DNA of 14,579 nt from an uncultured Sphingorhabdus sp. (GTDB lineage Bacteria > Pseudomonadota > Alphaproteobacteria > Sphingomonadales > Sphingomonadaceae), in the NCBI GenBank assembly GCA_937873665.1, contig CALMYW010000198.1:1-14579 (forward strand), in the 5' to 3' direction. The position numbers were made by a program, and so were the translations under genes. Positions 1 to 7,174 of the stretch are shown one piece after another. Positions within the stretch are counted from its first letter, which is position 1, and every line of letters starts with the position of its first letter. The notes beneath the pieces were generated by a model that did no database searches, was not told where the DNA came from, and worked only from the letters and a program-made list of their open reading frames with translations.

Positions 1-441
1 TCATCGACGCGCTCTTGGCCGCTCGCGGGGCGGGTTCACCAGTAAACTTCACTGCTTGGCTGATGCTCTCGGACGACCGCTCGCCTTCCATCTGACGGTC
101 GGCGAGGCGGCAGACTGCAAAGCCTATGACGCCCTGATCGACCTACCCGAGCGCGCACCTGACGCCTTGCTCGCCGACAAGGGCTACGACGCCGACGCAA
201 TCCGTGCCGACCTTGTCAAACGGAATATCGAGGCTGTCATTCCGGGCCGGTCAAACCGGCGCGTGAAAATCGCGCATGACCGAGCGCTCTACAAGCAGCG
301 CAACCGCATCGAACGAATGTTCGGGCAACTCAAGATCAACCGGGCGTTCGCCACCCGATACGACCAACTGGCAACAGCTTCCTCGGCATGGTCCATCTCG
401 CCACCGCGAGATATTGGCTCAAATTTGTCCACGCGGCCTAG
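1..441 (+). pseudogene. IS5-family (IS427-like) transposase, 3' part, frameshifted
   Basis: This is the C-terminal part of a DDE transposase; the start lies off the left edge. The frame is open from base 2 and reads HRRALGRSRGGFTSKLH, typical of the middle of IS427-group transposases. The second catalytic Asp lies in LADKGYDAD. The last catalytic residue lies in YKQRNRIERMFGQLK, which fits the IS4/IS5 signature Y-2-R-3-E-6-K exactly; the first Asp is outside the window. Near base 373 the frame slips: it continues as LATASSAWS, whereas the other frame gives SFLGMVHLATARYWLKFVHAA and a TAG at 439-441, the ending expected for the family. One base, probably an A of an original Asn codon, seems to be missing. 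The catalytic core precedes the lesion, so activity cannot be fully excluded, and a sequencing error is possible. Confidence 0.85.
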
Positions 442-486
442 TCGCCTGAATGACAGACGGCCTAATGGGATCTTTTGCTCAAGGAC
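1..486 (+). mobile_element. Right-hand part of an IS5-family insertion sequence (boundary tentative)
   Basis: The transposase fragment shows that the window opens inside an insertion sequence. I place the right end near 486 because a CTAG tetranucleotide follows at 487-490, and IS5-family elements often target YTAR-like sites. The left end is not in the window, so neither the terminal inverted repeat nor the target duplication can be confirmed. Confidence 0.4.
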
Positions 487-490
487 CTAG

Positions 491-682
491 GTGTGTGGAA
501 ACGGCATCTCGAATCTGGTGCACTCCACGCATTTAAGAACAATGCGTCGATTGACGCCGGGACGGCGCCAGTTTGGACTCGGCATGGGCGTCCTGAGACA
601 CGCCATCCTGATTAGCGCGCCGACAGGCTTTTCGACTGACGGCTGCTTGGCCAAATAACGATGAACACAGCCCAACGACGTA
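491..682. other. Intergenic stretch with no recognisable gene
   Basis: Short open frames exist on both strands (for example a minus-strand frame of about 62 codons at 487-675 and a plus frame of about 55 codons ending at 657). None shows a recognisable motif, convincing ribosome binding site or coding bias. At its right edge a bulged inverted repeat (CAGCCAAC in marR, paired with GTTGGGCTG downstream) brackets the marR stop codon. It lacks a following T-run, so it is at best a weak terminator. Otherwise I see nothing here. Confidence 0.4.
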
Positions 683-1129
683 CTACAAGTTGGCTGACAT
701 CATAGCCAGAACGCGCTTGTAAGTAGCGATGTCGCCTGAGTTGATCCCAGCCAGTAATTTCGCGTATACTACGTCAGCTTCGGCTCTCAGCGAAGGCAGT
801 ATGCTGACGGCTTTCGGACGTATGTGTAACGTCCATACTCTTCGATTGCCTTCTACCGCTCTGCGCTCGACATAGTCTGCCTTTTGAAGCTGATCTATTA
901 TGTGGCCAACGCTTGCACGTTCCAGTTCAAGGCATTTGGCAAGCTCGGTCTGCGTTAGTCCGGGTGTTCTGAAGATGTATGCCAGTGCGCGCCACTGGGT
1001 ACGCGTCAGCCCAAATTTCGCGGTTGAAGCATCAAACGCACGACGTAGCTTGCGCGGCACCTCTTCGATCAGGAACACGAGCCCATCGGCATCAGTCAGG
1101 TAGCTGTGCGGTTCTGACGTGTCTGTCAT
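683..1129 (-). CDS. MarR-family transcriptional regulator
   Basis: This is a 148-residue winged helix-turn-helix repressor, the usual MarR length. The DNA-binding domain spans roughly residues 40-107: LTRTQWRALAYIFRTPG is followed by the HTH (LTQTELAKCLELERASVGHIIDQLQ) and a wing with GNRRVWTLHI. The flanking helices at both ends should form the dimer interface and ligand pocket. I chose the ATG at 1129 over the one at 1135 because GAGG at 1137-1140 lies 7 bases ahead of the former but only 1 base ahead of the latter. The gene diverges from the hydrolase-efflux run, and a strong palindrome lies between them, so it probably represses both itself and that run until a small ligand, typically a phenolic or other aromatic acid in this family, binds. 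Its GC content is visibly lower than that of the efflux genes, suggesting a separate origin. The ligand is unknown. Confidence 0.9.
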   Translation of the reverse strand: MTDTSEPHSYLTDADGLVFLIEEVPRKLRRAFDASTAKFGLTRTQWRALAYIFRTPGLTQTELAKCLELERASVGHIIDQLQKADYVERRAVEGNRRVWTLHIRPKAVSILPSLRAEADVVYAKLLAGINSGDIATYKRVLAMMSANL

Positions 1130-1136
1130 GTGCATG

Positions 1137-1140
1137 CCTC
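1137..1140 (-). promoter_or_regulatory. Ribosome binding site deciding the marR start
   Basis: GAGG on the minus strand is spaced 7 bases from the ATG at 1129 and only 1 base from the upstream in-frame ATG at 1135. The spacing favours the shorter protein. Confidence 0.5.
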
Positions 1141-1169
1141 ATAGCTTCTGATTGGCCGAAAAGATAGTC

Positions 1170-1197
1170 TTTACTGTAAGGCGCTTTACAGTAAGAT
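1170..1197 (+). promoter_or_regulatory. Candidate promoter of the hydrolase-emrAB run, inside the operator
   Basis: TTTACT (1170-1175) and TAAGAT (1192-1197), 16 bases apart, resemble -35 and -10 boxes and overlap the two operator arms. Transcription would then begin near 1203-1205, at or next to the second in-frame ATG (1204). The boxes are imperfect, so this is a tentative call. Confidence 0.35.
1171..1194. promoter_or_regulatory. Palindromic operator, probable MarR binding site
   Basis: Two perfect 9-base arms, TTACTGTAA and TTACAGTAA, flank a 6-base centre (GGCGCT) whose inner GCGC is also self-complementary, so only one base pair of the 24-bp dyad is mismatched. Size and symmetry fit a MarR dimer site. 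It sits in the 68 bases between the divergent marR and hydrolase starts and ends 3 bases before the hydrolase ATG at 1198, so a bound repressor would block transcription start for the enzyme-efflux genes and probably for marR too. Binding is inferred from position and symmetry. Confidence 0.8.
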
Positions 1198-2088
1198 ATG
1201 CGCATGCCGATTCCTCACGTCACTCTGTCCGGCCATTCCGGCCATACAATCGCCGCCCTGGTCGAAGGCCCTGAGCATGGTTTTCCTGTGATGCTGGCTC
1301 ATGGCGGAGGTCAGACCAAGCGAGCATGGAAGAAGGTCACGGCGACGCTTGCCACGCACGGCTTTCGCGCCATCGCTCTCGATCTGCGCGGTCATGGTGA
1401 CAGCGCCTGGGCCGATGATGGCGCCTATGACATTGTCGATTTCGCTGGCGACTTGGTCGCTGTCGCCGGGGCGCTCGAATGCAGGCCCGCGCTAATCGGG
1501 GCGTCGCTTGGCGGGCTTGCCGGGATCATGGCCGAAGGAGAGGTCGCCCCAGGCAGCTTCGCCTCGCTGACCTTGGTAGACATCACCCCGCAAATGGAGG
1601 CGAGTGGTGTGGCCCGGGTGGTCGGCTTCATGGCGGCGCATGCCCGCGAAGGCTTTGCTTCGCCGGAAGAAGCGGCACGGGTTATATCCGAATACCTCCC
1701 CCATCGGCCAAGCCGCAAAGCTTCGTCCGGACTGGCCCACTATCTGCGGCAAAAGGCGGATGGTCGGTATTACTGGCATTGGGATCCCGCCTTCATCGAA
1801 GGCATCATGCGCCGCCACTCCGGACGCGGCAATGGCACTGACTATGGCGGAAGCGAACTCGGGGAAGCCGCCTCGCGGCTCGCACTTCCCGTCCACCTGA
1901 TCCGAGGCGGATCGAGCGATTTGGTATCCCCCGAAGCCGTCATGCATTTCCGTAAGCTAGTGCCTCATGCCGATTATAGCGACATTGCCGATGCCACGCA
2001 CATGGTCGTCGGCGACCAGAACGATGCCTTTGGCGATGCGATCCTCGATTTCCTCGTGCGCACGCATGGGAACGAGATCAAGGCATGA
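1198..2088 (+). CDS. Alpha/beta-fold hydrolase
   Basis: This is a 296-residue soluble serine hydrolase of the alpha/beta fold. Visible landmarks are HGGG (35-38, oxyanion region), LDLRGHGDS (61-69), the nucleophile elbow GASLGG (101-106, Ser103), a likely acid Asp241 in GGSSDLVSP and the catalytic His268 in DATHMV; a helical cap lies between about 130 and 225. The complete Ser-Asp-His set indicates an active esterase, lactonase or C-C bond hydrolase; the sequence does not reveal the substrate. No signal peptide is seen, so it should be cytoplasmic. It is the first gene after the MarR operator and its stop overlaps the thioesterase start in ATGA. No good ribosome binding site precedes either ATG (1198 or 1204), and the candidate promoter would favour a leaderless start at 1204 (294 residues). 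A role in breaking down the inducer or efflux substrate is inference. Confidence 0.88.
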   Translation: MRMPIPHVTLSGHSGHTIAALVEGPEHGFPVMLAHGGGQTKRAWKKVTATLATHGFRAIALDLRGHGDSAWADDGAYDIVDFAGDLVAVAGALECRPALIGASLGGLAGIMAEGEVAPGSFASLTLVDITPQMEASGVARVVGFMAAHAREGFASPEEAARVISEYLPHRPSRKASSGLAHYLRQKADGRYYWHWDPAFIEGIMRRHSGRGNGTDYGGSELGEAASRLALPVHLIRGGSSDLVSPEAVMHFRKLVPHADYSDIADATHMVVGDQNDAFGDAILDFLVRTHGNEIKA

Positions 2089-2498
2089 GCCAACGAGTCG
2101 CAAGAATGGACATCGAACAATTGCGTGCCATGCTTCTGGTTGCGCCGTTCCACCAATGGCTCGGATTAGAGATCGCCGAACTCACCGATACGGAACTGAT
2201 CCTCAAAATGCCGTGGCGAGATGAGATAGTCTCCAATCCGATGATTGGCTCGGCGCATGGCGGCATTATCTCTACTTTGATCGACCTGACCGGCCTCTAC
2301 GCGATCAACGCGCTGGGCGGATCGGCGCGCGCCACCGCCGACATGCGGGTCGATTTTCATCGGCCTGCCACGTCGGGTCCCTTGTACGCCATCGGCCGGG
2401 TAATCAAACTGGGTAGACAGCTAAGCGTCGCCGAAAGCCGGATAGAAGATGCCGAAGGTCGAATGGTTGCAAGTGGCAGGGGGGCTTATGTCAGATAG
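2085..2498 (+). CDS. PaaI-family hotdog thioesterase
   Basis: This 137-residue protein has the hotdog-fold thioesterase pattern: AHGGIISTLIDLTG at about 57-70, in which HGG (58-60) begins the central helix and Asp67 is the likely catalytic acid, followed by the strand ADMRVDFHRP (85-94). Such enzymes release CoA or similar thiols from acyl or aryl thioesters, usually as tetramers in the cytoplasm; the family acts in phenylacetate and other aromatic catabolism. Here there are no neighbouring ring-cleavage or CoA-ligase genes, so its partner pathway is not in the window. The start overlaps the hydrolase stop by 4 bases, and its end overlaps the outer-membrane factor gene by 11 bases, so the three are probably translated together. 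It may free an acid that the downstream pump exports. Confidence 0.87.
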   Translation: MSQRVARMDIEQLRAMLLVAPFHQWLGLEIAELTDTELILKMPWRDEIVSNPMIGSAHGGIISTLIDLTGLYAINALGGSARATADMRVDFHRPATSGPLYAIGRVIKLGRQLSVAESRIEDAEGRMVASGRGAYVR

Positions 2499-3939
2499 CA
2501 TGCGCCTGTATTTCGGTGCAGCGATGGCACTGGCACTGTCCGCTTGCATCCCGGTTCCCAATGCCGGGATGCGGCTCGCGATGCGCAGTGCCGATACGAT
2601 TGAGGCGGCGCAGACTCTCGCCGCTCGCGGCAATACGGCCTGGCCGCCGGACCAATGGTGGCGCTTGGCTGGAGATCCGCAACTGACCGCCTTGATCGAA
2701 GAGGGCTTGGCCAATTCACCGCAGGTATCGGTGGCCATGGCGCGCATTCGCAGGGCAGAAGCAGAAGCCCAACGGGTCGGAGCCGCGCGGATGCCGACGA
2801 TTGGAGCAGATGCTGAAGGCGGCCTGCGCCGCCAGAGCGGCAACAACGGGATCCCCGCACAGTTCCTGCCCAATGGGTGGCAGGATTATGGACAGACCTC
2901 GCTTAGCTTCGGTTTCGATCTGGATCTGTGGGGACGGAACAGGGCTGCCTATGCTGCGGCGACTTCGGATGCCCGGGCGGCCGTAGTGGATGCGGCGCAG
3001 GCCCGCCTGGTGCTGTCGGTTGCTATAACCGCCGCTTATGCTGAACTTGGTCGTCATCACCGGGAGCACGATACCGCAGCCGCTACGCTCTCCAATCGTC
3101 GGGCGTTACGCAACCTCGTCGGCCAGCTTCAGCGCAACGGCCTTGACAATCTCGGAAGTCTGCGCCGGGCAGATGCCGAAGTCGCTGCGGCGGAGCAGGA
3201 TCTCGCGGCGGCTGACGAGAACATCGGCATCCGGCGCAATCAGTTGGCAGCGCTTGTTGGATCTGGTCCAGACCGTGGACAGTCAATCACCCGCCCCGCG
3301 CTTGCGCCCTCGACACCCGGCGGTGTTCCTGCCGGTGTCACCACCGATCTGCTTGGCCGGCGACCCGATATCGTCGCGGCGCGCGAACGGGTCGAGGCCG
3401 CAGCCAGCCGAATCAAGGTAGCGCGGGCCAGCTTCTTTCCGTCCGTGAACGTGAGGGCATTGGTAGGGCTTCAGGCGCTGGGACTTGGCAATCTGGTCGA
3501 TTCGGGCTCGCTATTCGGAGCCGTCGGTCCAGCCATCAGCCTGCCGATCTTTCAGGGCGGCGCGCTCAAGGCGCAATATGGCAGCGCTGAGGCGGCCTAT
3601 GACGAGGCCGTTGCGAACTACAACCAGACGGTGGTCACAGCCTACCAACAGATCGCCGACGCGATCACCCAGCGCGACGCGGCGGACAGGCGGCTTGGCG
3701 CTGCCCGTACTGCGCTGCTCGCCAGCGAGGATGCGCTTGGCCTGGTGCGCACACGTTACGAGGCCGGGCTTGCGAGTTACCTCGATGTCCTCGCCAGCGA
3801 ACGCAGCGTGCACGACCTTCGCCTCGCCGTCATCGGCCTCGAGACATACGAACGCGGCGCGACGCTGGCGATGATCCGCGCACTCGGCGGCGGGTTTGGC
3901 CCGGCCACCACGCCATCAGCAGGACAGACCGACCAATGA
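2488..3939 (+). CDS. NodT-type outer-membrane efflux lipoprotein (channel of the MFS system)
   Basis: This 483-residue TolC/OprM-like channel has a lipoprotein signal: a short charged start, a hydrophobic stretch and lipobox LSAC with Cys20. Two outer-membrane-efflux repeats follow. The first has WWRLAGDPQLTALIEEGL and FDLDLWGRNRAAY; the second has LLGRRPDIVAARERVEAA, ARASFFPSVNV and LPIFQGGALKAQYGSAEAAYDEAVANY, ending in RALGGGFG, the usual NodT ending. It should form a trimeric outer-membrane pore with a long periplasmic alpha-barrel that docks to the adaptor. I chose ATG 2488, inside the thioesterase end, because a G-rich Shine-Dalgarno (AGGGG from 2478) precedes it and it puts the lipobox at a normal distance; the frame is also open upstream to 2449. 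It overlaps emrA by ATGA. Confidence 0.92.
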   Translation: MSDSMRLYFGAAMALALSACIPVPNAGMRLAMRSADTIEAAQTLAARGNTAWPPDQWWRLAGDPQLTALIEEGLANSPQVSVAMARIRRAEAEAQRVGAARMPTIGADAEGGLRRQSGNNGIPAQFLPNGWQDYGQTSLSFGFDLDLWGRNRAAYAAATSDARAAVVDAAQARLVLSVAITAAYAELGRHHREHDTAAATLSNRRALRNLVGQLQRNGLDNLGSLRRADAEVAAAEQDLAAADENIGIRRNQLAALVGSGPDRGQSITRPALAPSTPGGVPAGVTTDLLGRRPDIVAARERVEAAASRIKVARASFFPSVNVRALVGLQALGLGNLVDSGSLFGAVGPAISLPIFQGGALKAQYGSAEAAYDEAVANYNQTVVTAYQQIADAITQRDAADRRLGAARTALLASEDALGLVRTRYEAGLASYLDVLASERSVHDLRLAVIGLETYERGATLAMIRALGGGFGPATTPSAGQTDQ

Positions 3940-5081
3940 ATGATACCCCGACACAGACTGCCGAAGTCGATCCGGAACTGTCCGCCTATCGCAAGGCTCG
4001 CCGGACAAAGTGGCTCAAACGCCTGGCCATAGCGCTGGCAATTGCTGGAGTGGTCTGGCTGGCATGGTATCTGCTCGTCGCTCGCCATCACGTCAGCACC
4101 GACAACGCCTATGTGAATGCGCAGATGGCGCAGGTCACCCCGCTGGTCGCGGGATCGGCCATCGAGGTGTTGGTCGAAGACACGCAGCAGGTGAAGGCGG
4201 GTGATGTCCTGGTCCGGCTCGATCAGGCCAACGCCAAAATCGCCGTCGCGCAGGCCCAAGCCGATCTCGCCGCTGCTCGCCGCAAATTCGGCCAGACCGT
4301 TGCGACCAACAGCGCGCTGTCGGCCCAGATCGACACATCGAGCGCCGGTCTTGTCCAGGCGCAGGCACGGCTTCGCACCGCGCAGGCGGAATTCGAAAAG
4401 GCCCGGATCGATTTGCAGCGCCGGGAGGCCGTCATTGCCAGCGGCGCGATCTCGGGCGAGGATCTGACGCAGGCGCGCAAAGCCTATGCCGCGGCAAGTG
4501 CTGCGCTCGAAGCAGCACGTGGCGGCATCTCGGAAGTCGCTTCGGCCCGCCGGGTCGCGCAAGGCCAACTCGCTGCCAACGATGCCCTCGTCCGCGGCTC
4601 AAGCGTGGACACCGATCCGGCCGTACAAGCTGCCCAGGCCCGGCTCGACGCAGCCTTGCTTGACCTCCAGCGAACAGAAATTCGCGCGCCAGTTTCCGGG
4701 GTGGTGAGCCGCCTGCAAATTCAGGTCGGGCAGCGTCTGAACCCCGGCCAGACGATCATGACCATCGTCCCGGTCGATAAGCTCTATGTCGATGCAAATT
4801 TCAAGGAAGGCCAGCTCGGGCGTGTCCGGATCGGCATGCCGGTTACCCTGACTTCGGACCTATATGGCGGCGATGTCGTCTATCACGGCAAGGTCACCGG
4901 GCTGGCCGGCGGTACGGGATCGTCGATGGCGATCATCCCTGCCCAGAACGCCACCGGCAACTGGATCAAGACCGTCCAGCGCCTGCCGGTGCGGATCGAG
5001 CTCGATCCCGCCGAACTGCGCAAGCACCCGTTGCGTGTCGGGCTCTCGATGGAAGTCGAGATCGATGTCTCGGGCGAGTGA
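3936..5081 (+). CDS. emrA: EmrA/HlyD-type membrane-fusion (adaptor) protein
   Basis: This 381-residue periplasmic adaptor is anchored by one N-terminal transmembrane helix (about 29-48). Then comes the EmrA hallmark STDNAYVNAQMAQVTPLVAG (54-73), the first lipoyl half with VKAGDVLVRLD, an alanine/glutamine-rich coiled-coil hairpin (about 98-245), the second lipoyl half (RAPVSGVVSRLQIQVGQRLNPGQ, 250-272) and a beta-barrel region (VDANFKEGQLGRVRIGMPV). Length and domain order match EmrA. It should bridge the MFS pump and the upstream NodT-type channel to move substrate straight across the envelope. Its ATG overlaps the channel gene stop by 4 bases, and the pump follows after 6 bases, so the three components are co-translated in the order channel, adaptor, pump. 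Confidence 0.92.
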   Translation: MNDTPTQTAEVDPELSAYRKARRTKWLKRLAIALAIAGVVWLAWYLLVARHHVSTDNAYVNAQMAQVTPLVAGSAIEVLVEDTQQVKAGDVLVRLDQANAKIAVAQAQADLAAARRKFGQTVATNSALSAQIDTSSAGLVQAQARLRTAQAEFEKARIDLQRREAVIASGAISGEDLTQARKAYAAASAALEAARGGISEVASARRVAQGQLAANDALVRGSSVDTDPAVQAAQARLDAALLDLQRTEIRAPVSGVVSRLQIQVGQRLNPGQTIMTIVPVDKLYVDANFKEGQLGRVRIGMPVTLTSDLYGGDVVYHGKVTGLAGGTGSSMAIIPAQNATGNWIKTVQRLPVRIELDPAELRKHPLRVGLSMEVEIDVSGE

Positions 5082-5087
5082 CACCCA

Positions 5088-6617
5088 ATGAGCGAGACTG
5101 CCTCATCAGGTGCAAGGATTCCCCCATCTCGGCAACTCGTCGCCGCGTTGGTACTCGCCCTTGCCAATTTCATGGTCATTCTCGATCTGACCATAGCCAA
5201 CGTCTCTATCCCCCATGTCGCGGGTAATCTCGGCATCACGCTCGAGCAAGGTGCGTGGATTATCACCTCCTACGCCGTGGCGGAGGCGATTTGTGTGCCT
5301 CTAACCGGCTGGATCGCCGGCCGGTTCGGATCGGTGCGCACCTTCCTGTTCAGTATGATCGGGTTCGGGATCTGCTCCTTCCTGTGCGGCATATCCGTGA
5401 CGATGGGTATGCTGGTCGCTAGCAGGATCGGTCAGGGAATCTTCGGCGCTTTCCTGATGCCGATGTCGCAAACCTTGCTGCTCAGCGTCTTCCCCCCCGA
5501 AAAGCGCAACATGGCAATGGGGCTGTGGGCCGTCACCCTGCTGATGGGACCGGCGCTTGGTCCGATGATAGGTGGCTACCTTACCGAGAATTATTCCTGG
5601 CATTGGATATTCCTGATCAACATTCCTGTTGCAATATTGTGCATCGTCGTGGGCTTCGCGCTGCTCAGGCCAATCGAGACTGATCGGCAGACCCTGCCGA
5701 TCGACTTCGTAGGCCTTGGCTTGCTGGTGCTCTGGGTCGGCTGCCTGCAAATAGTGCTCGATCTTGGCCGCAACCATGACTGGTTTGCCGATCCGATGAT
5801 TGTCGCCTTATCGATCACTTCGTTGGTCGGTTTTATCGTGTTCGTGATCTGGGAGTTGGGGGAAGATCACCCGATCGTTGATTTGCGGGTGCTCAGGCAC
5901 CGTGGTTTCAGCGTCAGTCTCACCGTGCTGTCTATTGCTTTTGCGGGATACTTTGCCGGATTTGTCCTCGTTCCCCAATGGCAGCAGGCCTGGCTCGGGT
6001 TTCCAGCGACAGCCGCCGGCTTGTCCTCATCCTTCTCCGCCATAGGCGGACTGATTACCGCGCCATTGGTGGCTTTCCTTATGAGCCGCGTCGACCCGCG
6101 CTTCCTTGTGTCAGGTGGTGTTGCCTGGATTGCGGCGATGGCGCTGGTCCGCACGACCTGGACGACAGACTCCGATTTCTGGACCCTCAGCATTCCGCAG
6201 TTCATACAGGGGCTGGGCGTCACCTTCATGATGCTTCCGCTTATGACTCTTACGCTCAACACGGTTAATGATAACGAGGTCGCATCGGCCGCCGGCCTTC
6301 AAAGCTTCATGCGAACAATCGCGACCGCCGTGGCGACCTCGATCACACTCTCCTACTGGGGAGATACTCAGCGCCTCGCGCGCAGCGATGCGGTGGCGGT
6401 CCTGCAGCCGGAAGCAGCTCAGACAAGCCTTTCCAGCCTCGGTTTCCCCCCTGACCAGATACGACAAGTGCTCAGCAACATGGTTGATCTGGAGGCGACA
6501 ACCCTGGCGCTCATCCATACCTTCTGGGCGACGACTGCTATTCTCCTCTTTGCCGCTGCCCTTATCTGGCTGGCCCCACGTCCCGCAAAGTCTGGTGGGA
6601 TGTCTATCGGACACTGA
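5088..6617 (+). CDS. emrB: EmrB/QacA-type DHA2 MFS drug:proton antiporter
   Basis: This 509-residue integral membrane transporter is the expected length for the 14-helix DHA2 group of the major facilitator superfamily. It shows the DHA2 first-helix motif LDLTIANVSIP (Asp33), motif A-like GWIAGRFGSVR (74-84), the antiporter motif C GPALGPMIGG (154-163) and the DHA2 tag WHWIFLINIP (171-180). It should exchange cytoplasmic drug or organic acid for protons and pass the substrate to the adjacent adaptor and channel. EmrAB systems typically export uncouplers, hydrophobic antibiotics and aromatic acids, and are often MarR-controlled, as here. It is the last gene of the first transcription unit; 78 bases separate it from the next gene and I see no clear terminator. 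The actual substrate cannot be read from the sequence. Confidence 0.93.
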   Translation: MSETASSGARIPPSRQLVAALVLALANFMVILDLTIANVSIPHVAGNLGITLEQGAWIITSYAVAEAICVPLTGWIAGRFGSVRTFLFSMIGFGICSFLCGISVTMGMLVASRIGQGIFGAFLMPMSQTLLLSVFPPEKRNMAMGLWAVTLLMGPALGPMIGGYLTENYSWHWIFLINIPVAILCIVVGFALLRPIETDRQTLPIDFVGLGLLVLWVGCLQIVLDLGRNHDWFADPMIVALSITSLVGFIVFVIWELGEDHPIVDLRVLRHRGFSVSLTVLSIAFAGYFAGFVLVPQWQQAWLGFPATAAGLSSSFSAIGGLITAPLVAFLMSRVDPRFLVSGGVAWIAAMALVRTTWTTDSDFWTLSIPQFIQGLGVTFMMLPLMTLTLNTVNDNEVASAAGLQSFMRTIATAVATSITLSYWGDTQRLARSDAVAVLQPEAAQTSLSSLGFPPDQIRQVLSNMVDLEATTLALIHTFWATTAILLFAAALIWLAPRPAKSGGMSIGH

Positions 6618-6695
6618 GAGGCATATGCTTTATTGCAGTTTCTTAAGAGCGGACAGGCACTCCGACTTTCCCCCAGTGAGCAAGGATATCGACAA

Positions 6696-7103
6696 ATGAC
6701 TCGAACCAGACTGCTTTGGATCGCAGTCATTTTCACGATGTCGATTGCAAACGCACCTGCTCCGCACGTCTCCGGAGCAATTTGGCGCAACCCTTCGAAT
6801 AGCGTACATATTCGCGCGCAAACGTGCGACGACAGAATTTGCGGCGTTGTGGTGTGGGCCAATGAAAAGGCAAAAGCCGATGCACGCCGGGGCGGTCTCG
6901 ACCAACTGGTCGGAGCACAGCTCTTTCGTGACTTTCATCAACAGAAGCAAGGCGTCTGGCGAGGTCGAGTTTTTGTACCCGATATTGGGCAAACATTTTC
7001 GGGAAGCATCAGGGTGCTCGGCGAAGGCAGGATGGAGGCGAAGGGCTGTGTAATCGGGCGTTTGGGCTGTCGGTCTCAAATATGGACTCGTGTACAGGAC
7101 TGA
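6696..7103 (+). CDS. DUF2147 family secreted protein
   Basis: This 135-residue protein has an N-terminal signal peptide (MTRTRLLWIAVIFTMSIANA, cleavage probably within 20-28) and then one complete DUF2147 domain: GAIWRNP at its start, ICGVVVWANEKAKADARRGG (48-67), GVWRGRVFVPD (86-96), the four cysteines 44, 49, 118 and 125, and the family ending CRSQIWTRV. The even number of cysteines in an exported protein suggests disulfides. ATG 6696 is preferred over earlier in-frame starts because AAGGA at 6682-6686 lies 9 bases before it and it starts a normal signal peptide. The function of DUF2147 is not known; it is a small periplasmic beta-rich protein common in proteobacteria. It lies between two efflux cassettes with about 75-base gaps on both sides, so it may be co-transcribed with either or be independent. 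Confidence 0.85.
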   Translation: MTRTRLLWIAVIFTMSIANAPAPHVSGAIWRNPSNSVHIRAQTCDDRICGVVVWANEKAKADARRGGLDQLVGAQLFRDFHQQKQGVWRGRVFVPDIGQTFSGSIRVLGEGRMEAKGCVIGRLGCRSQIWTRVQD

Positions 7104-7174
7104 AGTTCCAGTGTGACCACATAATTGCTGATGCCGAGAGATGAAGACTTGTTGAGTTTACGGAAACGACAGCG

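Noticed and set aside
487..675. Minus-strand open frame of 62 codons next to the IS
   Set aside because: No ribosome binding site, no recognised motif and no support from context.
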